The notes under the pieces: model-generated
Databases searched by the model: none
What the model was told of the DNA's origin: nothing
Seen by the model: only the letters and a program-made list of their open reading frames with translations
NCBI GenBank assembly: GCA_024279425.1
Contig: JAJRRO010000031.1
Span: forward strand, 62,001 to 126,000
Length of the DNA stretch: 64,000 nucleotides
Origin: Bacteroidota bacterium
GTDB taxonomy: Bacteria > Bacteroidota > Bacteroidia > Flavobacteriales > Flavobacteriaceae
Direction: 5' to 3'
Position numbers and translations under genes: made by a program
Shown: in pieces, positions 25,294 through 33,536 of the stretch
Layout of the letters: each line of letters begins with the position of its first letter
Numbering within the stretch: position 1 is the stretch's first letter

Positions 25294-28146
25294 TTATTTA
25301 GACAGGTACATCTTACGCCTAGAATATAAATCGTAAAACTGATCATCCTTTAAATTATCAATAAAAAGAATGCTTTCCCCAGTACTTTTCATTTCTGGCC
25401 CTAGATTCTTGTTTACATTAGGAAATTTGTTAAATGAGAATACGGGTTGTTTAATAGCAAAACCTTTCAATTGTGGATTAAATTTAAAATCTTTAACCTT
25501 CTTTTCCCCCAACATTACTTTGGTCGCGTAGTTCACATAGGCCTCCTTGTAGGCTTTCGCAATAAAAGGGACAGTTCTTGACGCTCTTGGGTTTGCCTCA
25601 ATGATATAGACCATATCATCTTTAATGGCGAATTGAATATTAATAAGGCCCACGGTATTCAGGGCAAGCGCTATCTTTTTGGTATGATCTTTAATCTGTT
25701 GCATTACAAACTCTCCTAAGTTAAAAGGAGGTAAAGTAGCATTGGAATCGCCTGAATGTATCCCACAGGGTTCAATATGCTCCATGATACCAATAATATA
25801 AACATCTTTTCCATCACAGATGGCATCGGCTTCGGCCTCAATAGCGCCATCCAAATAATGATCTAATAGTAGCTTGTTGTTCGGTATTTTTCGAAGTAAA
25901 TCAACTACATGTTCTTCCAATTCTTCTTTGTTGATAACGATTTTCATTCCTTGTCCCCCTAAAACGTAGGAAGGTCTAACCAGTAATGGAAAGTCCAAGG
26001 TATCGGCTATTTCCAAGGCCTCATCTGCAGTTTCGGCCACTCCAAATTGAGGAAAAGGGATATTATTGTCTTCCAATAAAGTAGAAAAACTACCTCTGTC
26101 CTCTGCCAAATCCAAAGATTGGAAGCTTGTTCCAATTATCTTTATGCCGTATTTATCTAGCTTTTCGGCTAGTTTCAATGCGGTTTGACCACCCAATTGA
26201 ACGATAACACCTTCTGGCTTCTCGTGACGAATAATATCGTAGATATGTTCCCAGAAAACGGGTTCAAAATATAACTTGTCCGCGATATCAAAATCGGTTG
26301 AAACAGTTTCGGGGTTACAATTGATCATGATGGTCTCATAACCACACTCGGCAGCTGCCAAAACGCCATGCACACAACAATAGTCAAATTCTATTCCCTG
26401 TCCAATACGGTTTGGCCCTGAACCAAGGACAACAATCTTTTTCTTATCGGTAACAATGCTGTCATTTTGAACAATTCTCTCTCCATTTGCTGTTTCATAT
26501 TCCGCCTCAAAAGTTGAATAATAGTAAGGTGTCATCGCCTTGAACTCCGCAGCACAAGTATCTACCAATTTGTAAACCCTGTTGATGTTAAGTTCGTCTC
26601 TTTTATTATAAACCTCGCTTTCATAACAATCCAACATATGGGCTATTTGCCTATCAGCAAATCCTTTTTGTTTGGCTTCGAGCAATAATTTCTTTGGAAG
26701 ACTGGCAATGGTATATTGTGAAATTTCTTTTTCAAGATAATGCAGCTCTTCATACTGTTTTAAGAACCACATATCAATTTTTGTGATTTCGTGTATTCTA
26801 CTTAACGGAATCCCCAACTGAATGGCATCATAAATGACAAAAACCCTATCCCAACTAGGAACCGTCAGCTTGTTTATTATTTGCTCATAATCCTTATATC
26901 CTTTTCCATCAGCGCCCAAGCCGTTCCTACTTATCTCCAAGGATTGGGTGGCTTTATGTAGGGCTTCCTGAAAAGAACGGCCAATACCCATGACTTCTCC
27001 TACAGACTTCATCTGCAGTCCCAAAGCCCTATCAGAACCTTCAAACTTGTCAAAATTCCATCTAGGTATTTTCACGATCACATAATCCAATGTGGGCTCA
27101 AACAGGGCTGAAGTCGATTTTGTGATTTGGTTGCCCAATTCATCCAAATGATATCCAATAGCCAACTTGGAGGCAATTTTGGCAATGGGATATCCAGTTG
27201 CTTTTGATGCCAGTGCCGATGATCGGGATACCCTAGGGTTGATTTCTATAGCAATGATATCTTCCTTTTCATCAGGGCTTACGGCAAACTGAACATTACA
27301 GCCCCCGGCAAAATCACCAATGCTTCGCATCATTTTTATGGCCATGTCACGCATCCTTTGGAATGTTCTGTCAGACAAGGTCATAGCCGGAGCCACGGTT
27401 ATAGAATCACCCGTATGAATTCCCATGGGATCCATATTCTCAATAGTACAAATAATTACAACATTGTCATTCTTATCACGCAACAATTCCAATTCGAATT
27501 CCTTCCACCCCATAAGGGCTTTATCTATCATCACTTCGTGAATAGGCGAAATCTCCAATCCCCTACTCAACAATTCATCAAAATCCTCAGGTTGGTATAC
27601 GATTGATGCCCCTGCCCCCCCTAGGGTATATGAAGCTCGTATAACAAGCGGGAAACCAAACTCCTGTGCAATTTCCTTTCCTTTTAAAAATGATGTCGCC
27701 GTTGCTTGAGGCGCCATACCTATACCAATTTTAAGCATTAGCTCGCGAAACTTTTCACGGTCTTCTGTAATATTTATGGCATCTATGTCCACGCCTATTA
27801 TCTCTACATCAAAATCTTCCCAAATTCCTTTTTCATCTGCCTCAATACAAAGATTCAATGCCGTTTGTCCTCCCATCGTGGGTAAAACCGCATCTATTTG
27901 GGGGTGTTCCTTTAATATCTCTAGAATAGATTTTGTCGTCAAGGGTTTCAGGTAAACATGATCGGCCATTGTAGGATCGGTCATAATGGTCGCCGGGTTG
28001 CTATTGATCAACACGGTCTCCATACCATCTTCATGTAAACTACGAAGTGCTTGTGAACCAGAGTAATCGAACTCACACGCTTGTCCAATAATTATTGGTC
28101 CTGACCCAATGATCAATATTGACTTTAAATCTTTTCTTTTTGGCAT
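25294..28146 (-). CDS. carB: carbamoyl-phosphate synthase large subunit, without allosteric domain
   Basis: A 950-residue synthetase that joins bicarbonate, ammonia (from CarA glutamine hydrolysis) and two ATP into carbamoyl phosphate for pyrimidines and arginine. Two homologous halves are visible. The first starts I-L-I-I-G-S-G-P-I-I-I-G-Q-A-C-E-F-D-Y and the second, at about residue 560, I-V-V-L-G-S-G-P-N-R-I-G-Q-G-I-E-F-D-Y. Each has an ATP-grasp region ending in E-I-N-P-R-V-S-R-S-S-A-L and E-A-N-P-R-A-S-R-T-V-P-F. The protein stops after the second half. The ~120-residue C-terminal MGS-like regulatory domain of the E. coli enzyme (1073 residues) is missing, so UMP/ornithine control of that kind is not expected. 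No carA is adjacent. Confidence 0.96.
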   Translation of the reverse strand: MPKRKDLKSILIIGSGPIIIGQACEFDYSGSQALRSLHEDGMETVLINSNPATIMTDPTMADHVYLKPLTTKSILEILKEHPQIDAVLPTMGGQTALNLCIEADEKGIWEDFDVEIIGVDIDAINITEDREKFRELMLKIGIGMAPQATATSFLKGKEIAQEFGFPLVIRASYTLGGAGASIVYQPEDFDELLSRGLEISPIHEVMIDKALMGWKEFELELLRDKNDNVVIICTIENMDPMGIHTGDSITVAPAMTLSDRTFQRMRDMAIKMMRSIGDFAGGCNVQFAVSPDEKEDIIAIEINPRVSRSSALASKATGYPIAKIASKLAIGYHLDELGNQITKSTSALFEPTLDYVIVKIPRWNFDKFEGSDRALGLQMKSVGEVMGIGRSFQEALHKATQSLEISRNGLGADGKGYKDYEQIINKLTVPSWDRVFVIYDAIQLGIPLSRIHEITKIDMWFLKQYEELHYLEKEISQYTIASLPKKLLLEAKQKGFADRQIAHMLDCYESEVYNKRDELNINRVYKLVDTCAAEFKAMTPYYYSTFEAEYETANGERIVQNDSIVTDKKKIVVLGSGPNRIGQGIEFDYCCVHGVLAAAECGYETIMINCNPETVSTDFDIADKLYFEPVFWEHIYDIIRHEKPEGVIVQLGGQTALKLAEKLDKYGIKIIGTSFQSLDLAEDRGSFSTLLEDNNIPFPQFGVAETADEALEIADTLDFPLLVRPSYVLGGQGMKIVINKEELEEHVVDLLRKIPNNKLLLDHYLDGAIEAEADAICDGKDVYIIGIMEHIEPCGIHSGDSNATLPPFNLGEFVMQQIKDHTKKIALALNTVGLINIQFAIKDDMVYIIEANPRASRTVPFIAKAYKEAYVNYATKVMLGEKKVKDFKFNPQLKGFAIKQPVFSFNKFPNVNKNLGPEMKSTGESILFIDNLKDDQFYDLYSRRKMYLSK

Positions 28147-28186
28147 TCTCTTGATTATTTAAATACTACTTTTTAAGCAAAAAAAA

Positions 28187-28211
28187 GGTGTTACTTTCAA
28201 AAAGTAACACC
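28187..28211 (-). terminator. Rho-independent terminator of rpmH
   Basis: GGTGTTACTTT (28187-28197), short loop, exact reverse complement (28201-28211). On the minus strand it is followed by a run of eight T. It lies 25 bases past the rpmH stop and just ahead of carB. Confidence 0.88.
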
Positions 28212-28236
28212 TCAATATTTTATAAAAATTCAATCA

Positions 28237-28404
28237 TTATTTTTTATGTCTCGGCTCAGAGGATACAGATATTTTCTTTCTTCCCTTAGCTCTCCTTCTA
28301 GAAAGAACTTTTCTACCATTTACGGTTGCCATGCGCTCTCTAAAGCCATGCTTATTCTTTCTTTTTCTTTTTGATGGCTGATATGTTCTCTTTTGACCTG
28401 GCAT
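28237..28404 (-). CDS. rpmH: 50S ribosomal protein L34
   Basis: A 55-residue, extremely basic ribosomal protein. The start is ATG 28404 ([14 protein letters not shown]); a longer in-frame extension to 28491 would run into the promoter and has no family support. The signature [18 protein letters not shown] and [18 protein letters not shown] is complete, with the Bacteroidota tail S-S-E-P-R-H-K-K. It is not linked to rnpA or dnaA here, unlike in many phyla. It has its own canonical promoter and terminator, so it is a one-gene unit. Confidence 0.96.
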   Translation of the reverse strand: MPGQKRTYQPSKRKRKNKHGFRERMATVNGRKVLSRRRAKGRKKISVSSEPRHKK

Positions 28405-28461
28405 TTTTAAATCCTTTTTCGTTTTTGTATGGTTGAGCAGAACGACCTGCAAAACTGGGCG

Positions 28462-28492
28462 CAAATATACAAAGAGTTTTTGCTTTGACAAA
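28462..28492 (-). promoter_or_regulatory. canonical Bacteroidota promoter of rpmH
   Basis: On the minus strand TTTG (28492-28489), a 19-base spacer, then TATATTTG (28469-28462): the -33 and -7 boxes of the housekeeping sigma of Bacteroidota at ideal spacing. The leader to rpmH is about 50 bases. Confidence 0.8.
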
Positions 28493-28549
28493 CCTATTTA
28501 AAAAAATATTTTTTAGTAATGGTCTGCCCGCCAACAGTTAGGTTTTTAT

Positions 28550-28557
28550 TACTTTTG
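28550..28557 (+). promoter_or_regulatory. -7 promoter box of the gene at 28589
   Basis: TACTTTTG fits TAnnTTTG, 31 bases before the start codon at 28589. Confidence 0.55.
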
Positions 28558-28588
28558 CAATCCTATTAGTCAACGAGTATAAAAGCAA

Positions 28589-29281
28589 ATGAAACTCTTA
28601 GTACCCCTATTACTTTTCGTGTTAACAACAGGTGTTGTAAGTGCGCATACGTCTTTAGGGAACAGCCTTAAAATAGGTGGTGTTTTTACCTTTAGGCAGA
28701 ATGCAGATCAGATAATCACCCAGGATTTGGATGGTACCAGTCATAAAATAACCAATAGCTCCAATGGATTCTTAAACTTTGAAGTGGTAGATAAGCAAGA
28801 GAAAAATTATGAAATTGAGCCAATGTCCAAAGATTTGAACCTTAAAATGACCTCTAGCATACAAAGCGAACTGATGAAAAAGTCGCTGGAAAAGGAATTT
28901 GGATCTAAAGCACTGTCCGAAAGTTATGAGCAAATGACATTTATCTACCCAACAAGTGAGGGGAATATTGGTGACACTTGGGGAAATGAATATACCGGCA
29001 AGTTCAATGTTAAAAATACATGGACATTGAACAAGCTCGCAGAAACCAATACCACAATAAGAGGAACTGGTGAGGTTGAGATAGATATCGCAGCGCCGAA
29101 CACCACCATGAAATTAACTGGTTCTCAAACCACTGAAGTAAGTACTGATATTGTTTCCGGACTTATTCTTAAAAAGAAAGTAGAAGGAATATCTCCCGAT
29201 GCATCTACCTTGGTTCAGTTGGGTAAACAAGAAATACCAACAACTATTATATCTACAATTACCTACGAATTAATACAATAA
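28589..29281 (+). CDS. exported DUF6263-like protein
   Basis: A 230-residue secreted protein: signal peptide M-K-L-L-V-P-L-L-L-F-V-L-T-T-G-V-V-S-A-H, then a beta-rich domain. The stretch I-Y-P-T-S-E-G-N-I-G-D-T-W-G-N-E-Y-T and the closing strands T-I-I-S-T-I-T-Y-E-L resemble the DUF6263 family of Bacteroidota envelope proteins, whose role is unknown. The domain call is by resemblance only. The next gene starts 4 bases after the stop, so they form an operon with a TPR membrane protein. No metal- or cofactor-binding motif is visible. Confidence 0.75.
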   Translation: MKLLVPLLLFVLTTGVVSAHTSLGNSLKIGGVFTFRQNADQIITQDLDGTSHKITNSSNGFLNFEVVDKQEKNYEIEPMSKDLNLKMTSSIQSELMKKSLEKEFGSKALSESYEQMTFIYPTSEGNIGDTWGNEYTGKFNVKNTWTLNKLAETNTTIRGTGEVEIDIAAPNTTMKLTGSQTTEVSTDIVSGLILKKKVEGISPDASTLVQLGKQEIPTTIISTITYELIQ

Positions 29282-29285
29282 CAAT

Positions 29286-29801
29286 ATGTTCAACAAAAAT
29301 ATTAAACTAGTAATAACAGGGTTGATAATCGCCTATGCCGTATATCAAATTATAGAAGGTTACATAGGGAATGGTGTTTTCCTGATTCTATTTTCACTGA
29401 TTTTCGTTTTTCTATACTTTAGAAATGAAATGATTCTTCTTGCCTTTCTTAGAATGCGAAAACAAGATATGGAAGGCACCCAAAAGTGGTTGGACAAAAT
29501 TAAGAATCCGGAAGGCGCACTTATAAAAAAGCAACAGGGATATTACAACTACCTACATGGGATACTACATTCACAAAAGAACTTGACCCAAGCAGAAAAA
29601 TTCTTTAGAAAAGCCTTGAAATTAGGACTTACGATGGATTATGATGTGGCCATGGCAAAATTAAGCCTAGCGGGTATCGCCATTCAGAAACGTCGTAAGC
29701 GGGAAGCTACCACTTTATTGAACGAAGCCAAGAAATTGGATAAAAACAATATGCTTACGGATCAAATAAAGATGATGCAAAAGCAAATGAAGAAAATTTA
29801 A
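29286..29801 (+). CDS. membrane protein with TPR-like repeats
   Basis: A 171-residue protein: two adjacent N-terminal transmembrane helices (about 8-24 and 28-46), then a cytosolic helical part. That part has TPR-like units: Y-Y-N-Y-L-H-G-I-L-H ... A-E-K-F-F-R-K-A-L-K-L-G, and M-A-K-L-S-L-A-G-I-A-I-Q-K-R-R-K-R-E-A-T-T-L-L-N-E-A-K. It likely acts as a scaffold at the inner membrane. Its partner may be the exported protein encoded just upstream (4-base gap). It converges on the lytic transglycosylase gene with 5 bases between the ends. No enzyme motif is visible. Confidence 0.8.
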   Translation: MFNKNIKLVITGLIIAYAVYQIIEGYIGNGVFLILFSLIFVFLYFRNEMILLAFLRMRKQDMEGTQKWLDKIKNPEGALIKKQQGYYNYLHGILHSQKNLTQAEKFFRKALKLGLTMDYDVAMAKLSLAGIAIQKRRKREATTLLNEAKKLDKNNMLTDQIKMMQKQMKKI

Positions 29802-29806
29802 GTTTC

Positions 29807-30766
29807 TTATTTTCCCATTTTATAATAGCCCTTATTCGGAATCTCGATGGTGTATTTTTTTCTGGAACTATTATTCAAATGAGGTTCCCGTAACCAAGGA
29901 TTGTGTCGTTTTAAGATTTTGTAATTTATTTCGTACTGCCCTGAGAAGTCTGCGAAACTTGATATTGGTTCATCTACCTCAACGCTAAAGGTAGGTACCG
30001 CCTTATACATATCATCTTTATCTATATCAAAACCATATTTATCTGGATTTGAAAGGATTTCCTTAATGGCCATTATTCGAAATACATACCTGCCAGTTTC
30101 TTGTCCGAGCAACAAATCATAATAATCATTGACTTTTTGAATGCCCATGAATTTGTTAATAGCCCCAGGACCTGCATTGTACGCGGCAGCGGTCATGGTC
30201 CAACTGCCAAATTTCTTTTTCCACCTATTCAAATACTCACAGGCTACCTGCGTCGATTTTTCGAGGTGATAACGCTCATCGACATTGGCATTCACCTCCA
30301 AACCATATTCCCTGGCAGTAGGCTTCATTATCTGCCAGAAACCTGTTGCTCCCGCATGGGAAACCACATTTTGAAGGCCGCTTTCAGCAACTGCCAAATA
30401 TTTAAAATCGTCAGGTATCCCATTTTTTGCCAAAATAGGTTCTATGATAGGAAAGTATTTATTGGCTCTCTTCATTAACAGAAGGGCGTTAGATTGCCAA
30501 TAGGTATTTACCAAAAATTCCCTATCGACCCGCTCCAAGATTTCTGGGTCATCTTGCGGAACCACTTCGTCTGCAAAATTCAAATCCTCAGGAATATCTA
30601 TGGGCGAAATCCTATAGGTTTCGGAAACATTCTTATCTACATCATTTTCGGCTACATCTTGAGGGCTTAAGGTTGAACCGGCGATATTATTTTGCACTGC
30701 AAAAATCAAAGTTGTAATTACGAAAAACACGCCCAAAAGCATTAAAACATTCTTTAAAATCTTCAT
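29807..30766 (-). CDS. lytic transglycosylase (MltD/Slt-like)
   Basis: A 319-residue peptidoglycan lyase (GH23-type). An N-terminal hydrophobic segment (about 7-24) exports or anchors it. The SLT domain (about 110-230) begins D-F-K-Y-L-A-V-A-E-S-G-L with the catalytic acid Glu128. It continues H-A-G-A-T-G-F-W-Q-I-M-K-P-T-A-R-E-Y-G-L and M-T-A-A-A-Y-N-A-G-P-G-A-I-N, all typical of MltD-like enzymes. The C-terminal segment I-N-Y-K-I-L-K-R-H-N-P-W-L resembles the region linking to LysM repeats, but no complete LysM follows. It cleaves glycan strands between MurNAc and GlcNAc to give anhydro-MurNAc ends. It probably works in wall turnover. Confidence 0.9.
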   Translation of the reverse strand: MKILKNVLMLLGVFFVITTLIFAVQNNIAGSTLSPQDVAENDVDKNVSETYRISPIDIPEDLNFADEVVPQDDPEILERVDREFLVNTYWQSNALLLMKRANKYFPIIEPILAKNGIPDDFKYLAVAESGLQNVVSHAGATGFWQIMKPTAREYGLEVNANVDERYHLEKSTQVACEYLNRWKKKFGSWTMTAAAYNAGPGAINKFMGIQKVNDYYDLLLGQETGRYVFRIMAIKEILSNPDKYGFDIDKDDMYKAVPTFSVEVDEPISSFADFSGQYEINYKILKRHNPWLREPHLNNSSRKKYTIEIPNKGYYKMGK

Positions 30767-30810
30767 AAATTTCGGTTTTCTTAATATTCAAAGGTATTAA
30801 TACAACTCAT

Positions 30811-31473
30811 TTATTCCAAAATAATTGTGGGTAAGTGCTCGTTAAACCATCTAGCCCTATGTATGATCATGGTATGCGTTCCGTTCTTTACAGGGATACA
30901 ATCCTTGATGTTACTTATTGGAAATACAGCGTCTTTATCGCCATGTATATGAACCAAATTAGGCAATGGTACAGACTGTTTCCAGTTCACGATTTGGTCA
31001 ATTGACCAGTCTATATAATATTTATCCTTAATTGAAAGGTATTGTTCATAAAGTTCCAAGCGTTTGGCCACACTTTCCCCAAAGGCATATTTGGCCAGTA
31101 ATTCAACATTATTGACCAGTCCGGTTGGTAAAAGCTTGTGTATTTTAGTGTATTTGGCAAAAATCATACGTTTAGGGAGTTCTGATGTATGTTTGACGCT
31201 TGAAATCACAATAACTTTTTTAACCGAAATTATCTTGGCCATTTCCTGAACCAGCATCCCCCCAAAGGAAACACCCACCAAAACAGGGTTTTTATGAACG
31301 ATATTCTTTGTCATTTTCTCGGCATAGGCCGCTATAGACATATTTTCATCTGGCACAAACCACTCTAACTTATAAGACTCAAAATCTGCTTCAGGTAGCC
31401 TAATGTTCTTGAAAATGGATGAATTCGCGGCCATGCCAGGCATAAAGTAAACGGCTGTTTTTTCTTTTTGCAT
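30811..31473 (-). CDS. alpha/beta hydrolase
   Basis: A 220-residue cytosolic alpha/beta-hydrolase. The nucleophile elbow is G-V-S-F-G-G with Ser69. Upstream, F-M-P-G-M-A-A-N-S fits the oxyanion-loop strand. H-I-H-G-D-K-D-A-V-F-P-I carries the acid residue and G-T-H-T-M-I the catalytic histidine, so the triad appears complete. The lid region is short. The substrate cannot be told from sequence; the protein resembles the small esterase/thioesterase-like hydrolases common in Bacteroidota. It lies 44 bases upstream of the lytic transglycosylase gene on the same strand and may be co-transcribed with it. Confidence 0.85.
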   Translation of the reverse strand: MQKEKTAVYFMPGMAANSSIFKNIRLPEADFESYKLEWFVPDENMSIAAYAEKMTKNIVHKNPVLVGVSFGGMLVQEMAKIISVKKVIVISSVKHTSELPKRMIFAKYTKIHKLLPTGLVNNVELLAKYAFGESVAKRLELYEQYLSIKDKYYIDWSIDQIVNWKQSVPLPNLVHIHGDKDAVFPISNIKDCIPVKNGTHTMIIHRARWFNEHLPTIILE

Positions 31474-31640
31474 ATCAATTAACGTTGTGGATTTCCTAGG
31501 AAACTCCCTTTTTTTTTATTACTTTTGTAATCTGTTTTAAAATGACCCGATCATTTTTTTTAATGACGAAGTAAAAATATAAAATTACGATAAGAGAACG
31601 TCGTGATTTTTTTGTCTAGACCAATTTAAAATCAAACTAT

Positions 31641-31934
31641 ATGAATGAAATAGAAATCAAAGACAATAGTTTCTTGCGCCAATTTGAAACTAGGGTCGAT
31701 GGTCATTTAGCCAAAATCGAGTATTCCTCGCAAGAACGTAAGGTTTTTTTAACCAAGTTAGTAGTACCCGAGGAAATTACCCAAGATGGCTTTAAAGAAG
31801 ATTTTATAAAATCGGTTTTGCATCATATTCAAGATCAAAATCAAAGAGTAGTGCCAACAAGCCCTCAAATCGCTGGGTTTTTAAGAAAAAATAGGCAATA
31901 TAAAGAAATGCTTCCGGTTGGTATTCGCATCTAA
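31641..31934 (+). CDS. GNAT-like small N-acetyltransferase (YidJ/CG family)
   Basis: A 97-residue single-domain protein of the small Gcn5-related acetyltransferase group (Acetyltransf_CG type). The family layout is clear: G-H-L-A-K-I-E-Y-S in the first strands, V-F-L-T-K-L-V-V-P-E-E (usual 'HT.V...'), and the acetyl-CoA-binding end Q-R-V-V-P-T-S-P-Q-I-A-G-F-L-R-K-N, close to the typical 'VVPTCPYVAAFIRKN'. The Cys often found after 'PT' is Ser here. The substrate is unknown for the whole family. A TACTTTTG box at 31520-31527 could be its promoter, with a leader over 100 bases. A long hairpin follows its stop. Confidence 0.85.
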   Translation: MNEIEIKDNSFLRQFETRVDGHLAKIEYSSQERKVFLTKLVVPEEITQDGFKEDFIKSVLHHIQDQNQRVVPTSPQIAGFLRKNRQYKEMLPVGIRI

Positions 31935-31940
31935 TCGGAT

Positions 31941-32000
31941 AAAATAACCGTATAAAAAGATCCTGTGAAATACACAGGATTTTTTTATACGGTTATTTTA
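31941..32000. terminator. 27-bp stem bidirectional terminator overlapping the mtaB 3' end
   Basis: Arms 31941-31967 and 31973-31999 pair over 27 positions (one G-T) around loop AAATA. The right arm contains the mtaB stop codon (31985-31987) and its last four sense codons. Inner T-runs occur on both strands, so it should stop both the GNAT gene and mtaB. Confidence 0.85.
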
Positions 32001-33310
32001 CTTTCAACAAATTCAAACCGCACTAGTCCATCAACATCTATCTCAGTAAGTATTACTCTATGTAAGGTATTGACTAATTCTGGATTCCAAGGGTGTTTTA
32101 TTTTCACGTAATTCTCAGTAAATCCATGGATATATCCGTTCTTGTTTTCTCCTTCAAATAAAACCATTCTAGTGCTACCCAATTGGCTTTCGTAGAATCC
32201 CCTACGTTTTTTTACCGATAGGCCCCTTAACATCTTACTTCTTTTATTCCTGACATTTTGTGGTACCACATCGTTCATTGATGCAGCTGGTGTATTATTC
32301 CTTTCAGAGTATGTAAATACGTGTAAATAGGAAATATCAAGTTCATTTAAAAAATGGTAGGTTTCCATAAAATGTGCATCACTTTCGCCGGGGAAACCAA
32401 CGATGACATCAACGCCTATACAGGCATGTGGCATTTTATTTTTGATCTTACTCACTCTATCCACATATAGGTCACTCTTGTAACGACGTCGCATTTGTCC
32501 AAGAATTTCATCACTGCCACTTTGTAGTGGAATATGAAAATGGGGCACAAACGAGTCACTATTGGATACAAATTCTATGGTCTCGTTCTTTAAAAGATTA
32601 GGCTCAATTGAAGAAATACGTAGTCGATGAATCCCTTCTACCCTGTCCAAAGCCTCGACCAAATCCAAAAAAGTATGTTCGTGCTTTTTATTGCCAAACT
32701 CCCCTTTTCCAAAATCTCCGATATTGACCCCAGTCAATACAATTTCCTTGATACCTTTTTCGGAAATTTCCTTGGCATTGTTCAAAACATTTTCCAATGT
32801 ATCGCTCCGCGATATGCCACGAGCCAAAGGAATTGTGCAAAAAGTACATTTATAATCACAGCCGTCTTGAACCTTTAAAAAAGCTCGGGTTCGGTCACCG
32901 ATCGCATAGCTACCCACGTAGAAATCAACCTCTTCAATTTCACAGGAATGCACTTCACCAAAATCATTTTTAGTAAGATCATTTACATAATCGGCTATTT
33001 TAAACTTTTCAGTGGCACCCAAAACCAAATCCACTCCATTGACTTCGGCCAGTTCTTCTGGCTTTAATTGGGCATAACATCCTATAGCGGCAATAAAGGC
33101 TTTTGGATTTATCTTAAGTGCTTGTTTTACAATTGATTTGAACCGTTTATCTGCATTTTCAGTAACCGAACACGTATTGATCACATACATATCTGCATGT
33201 TCTGCGAAGTCGACACGCTCATAACCATCACTCTGAAACCCTCTTGCTATCGTAGAGGTTTCAGAAAAATTAAGTTTACAGCCTAATGTGTAGAACGCTA
33301 CTTTTTTCAT
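31985..33310 (-). CDS. mtaB: tRNA threonylcarbamoyladenosine methylthiotransferase MtaB
   Basis: A 441-residue radical-SAM methylthiotransferase that converts t6A37 of ANN-decoding tRNAs to ms2t6A. The N-terminal UPF0004 domain carries the three cysteines of the auxiliary cluster (C11 in T-L-G-C-K-L-N, C47 in N-T-C-S-V-T, C78 in A-I-G-C-Y-A-Q). The radical-SAM motif is C151-x3-C155-x2-C158 in D-G-C-D-Y-K-C-T-F-C. The start Y-T-L-G-C-K-L-N separates MtaB from MiaB. A C-terminal TRAM-like domain (about 375-440) follows, with G-Y-I-H-G-F-T-E-N-Y-V-K-I. Its end is embedded in the long terminator hairpin. Confidence 0.95.
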   Translation of the reverse strand: MKKVAFYTLGCKLNFSETSTIARGFQSDGYERVDFAEHADMYVINTCSVTENADKRFKSIVKQALKINPKAFIAAIGCYAQLKPEELAEVNGVDLVLGATEKFKIADYVNDLTKNDFGEVHSCEIEEVDFYVGSYAIGDRTRAFLKVQDGCDYKCTFCTIPLARGISRSDTLENVLNNAKEISEKGIKEIVLTGVNIGDFGKGEFGNKKHEHTFLDLVEALDRVEGIHRLRISSIEPNLLKNETIEFVSNSDSFVPHFHIPLQSGSDEILGQMRRRYKSDLYVDRVSKIKNKMPHACIGVDVIVGFPGESDAHFMETYHFLNELDISYLHVFTYSERNNTPAASMNDVVPQNVRNKRSKMLRGLSVKKRRGFYESQLGSTRMVLFEGENKNGYIHGFTENYVKIKHPWNPELVNTLHRVILTEIDVDGLVRFEFVESKITV

Positions 33311-33536
33311 GTATACGAATCAAAAATTGGGATTGCAAATATACCAAGATAAGTTGGAAGTCGAACGTTAGAGTGCTACGCTATTCGATGTAAGAACCAA
33401 GACAATGGTTATGTTAGTGGTACATTGACATTTTCTGTCATTTCAAAAAAGGTTAAACGAGGTGAAGAAGTATCATCAAGTGTATACCAAGCAAGATATT
33501 TTTTTGGAATTTGGTGCTTGCAATTTGCGATTTACC

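Noticed and set aside
28405-28491. N-terminal extension of rpmH
   Set aside because: It would cover the promoter box region; the L34 family starts at the ATG at 28404.
33311-33536. 226-base spacer between mtaB and the GlmU-like gene as a small RNA or hidden gene
   Set aside because: No ORF with coding character, no stem with T-run, no promoter box that I could defend.
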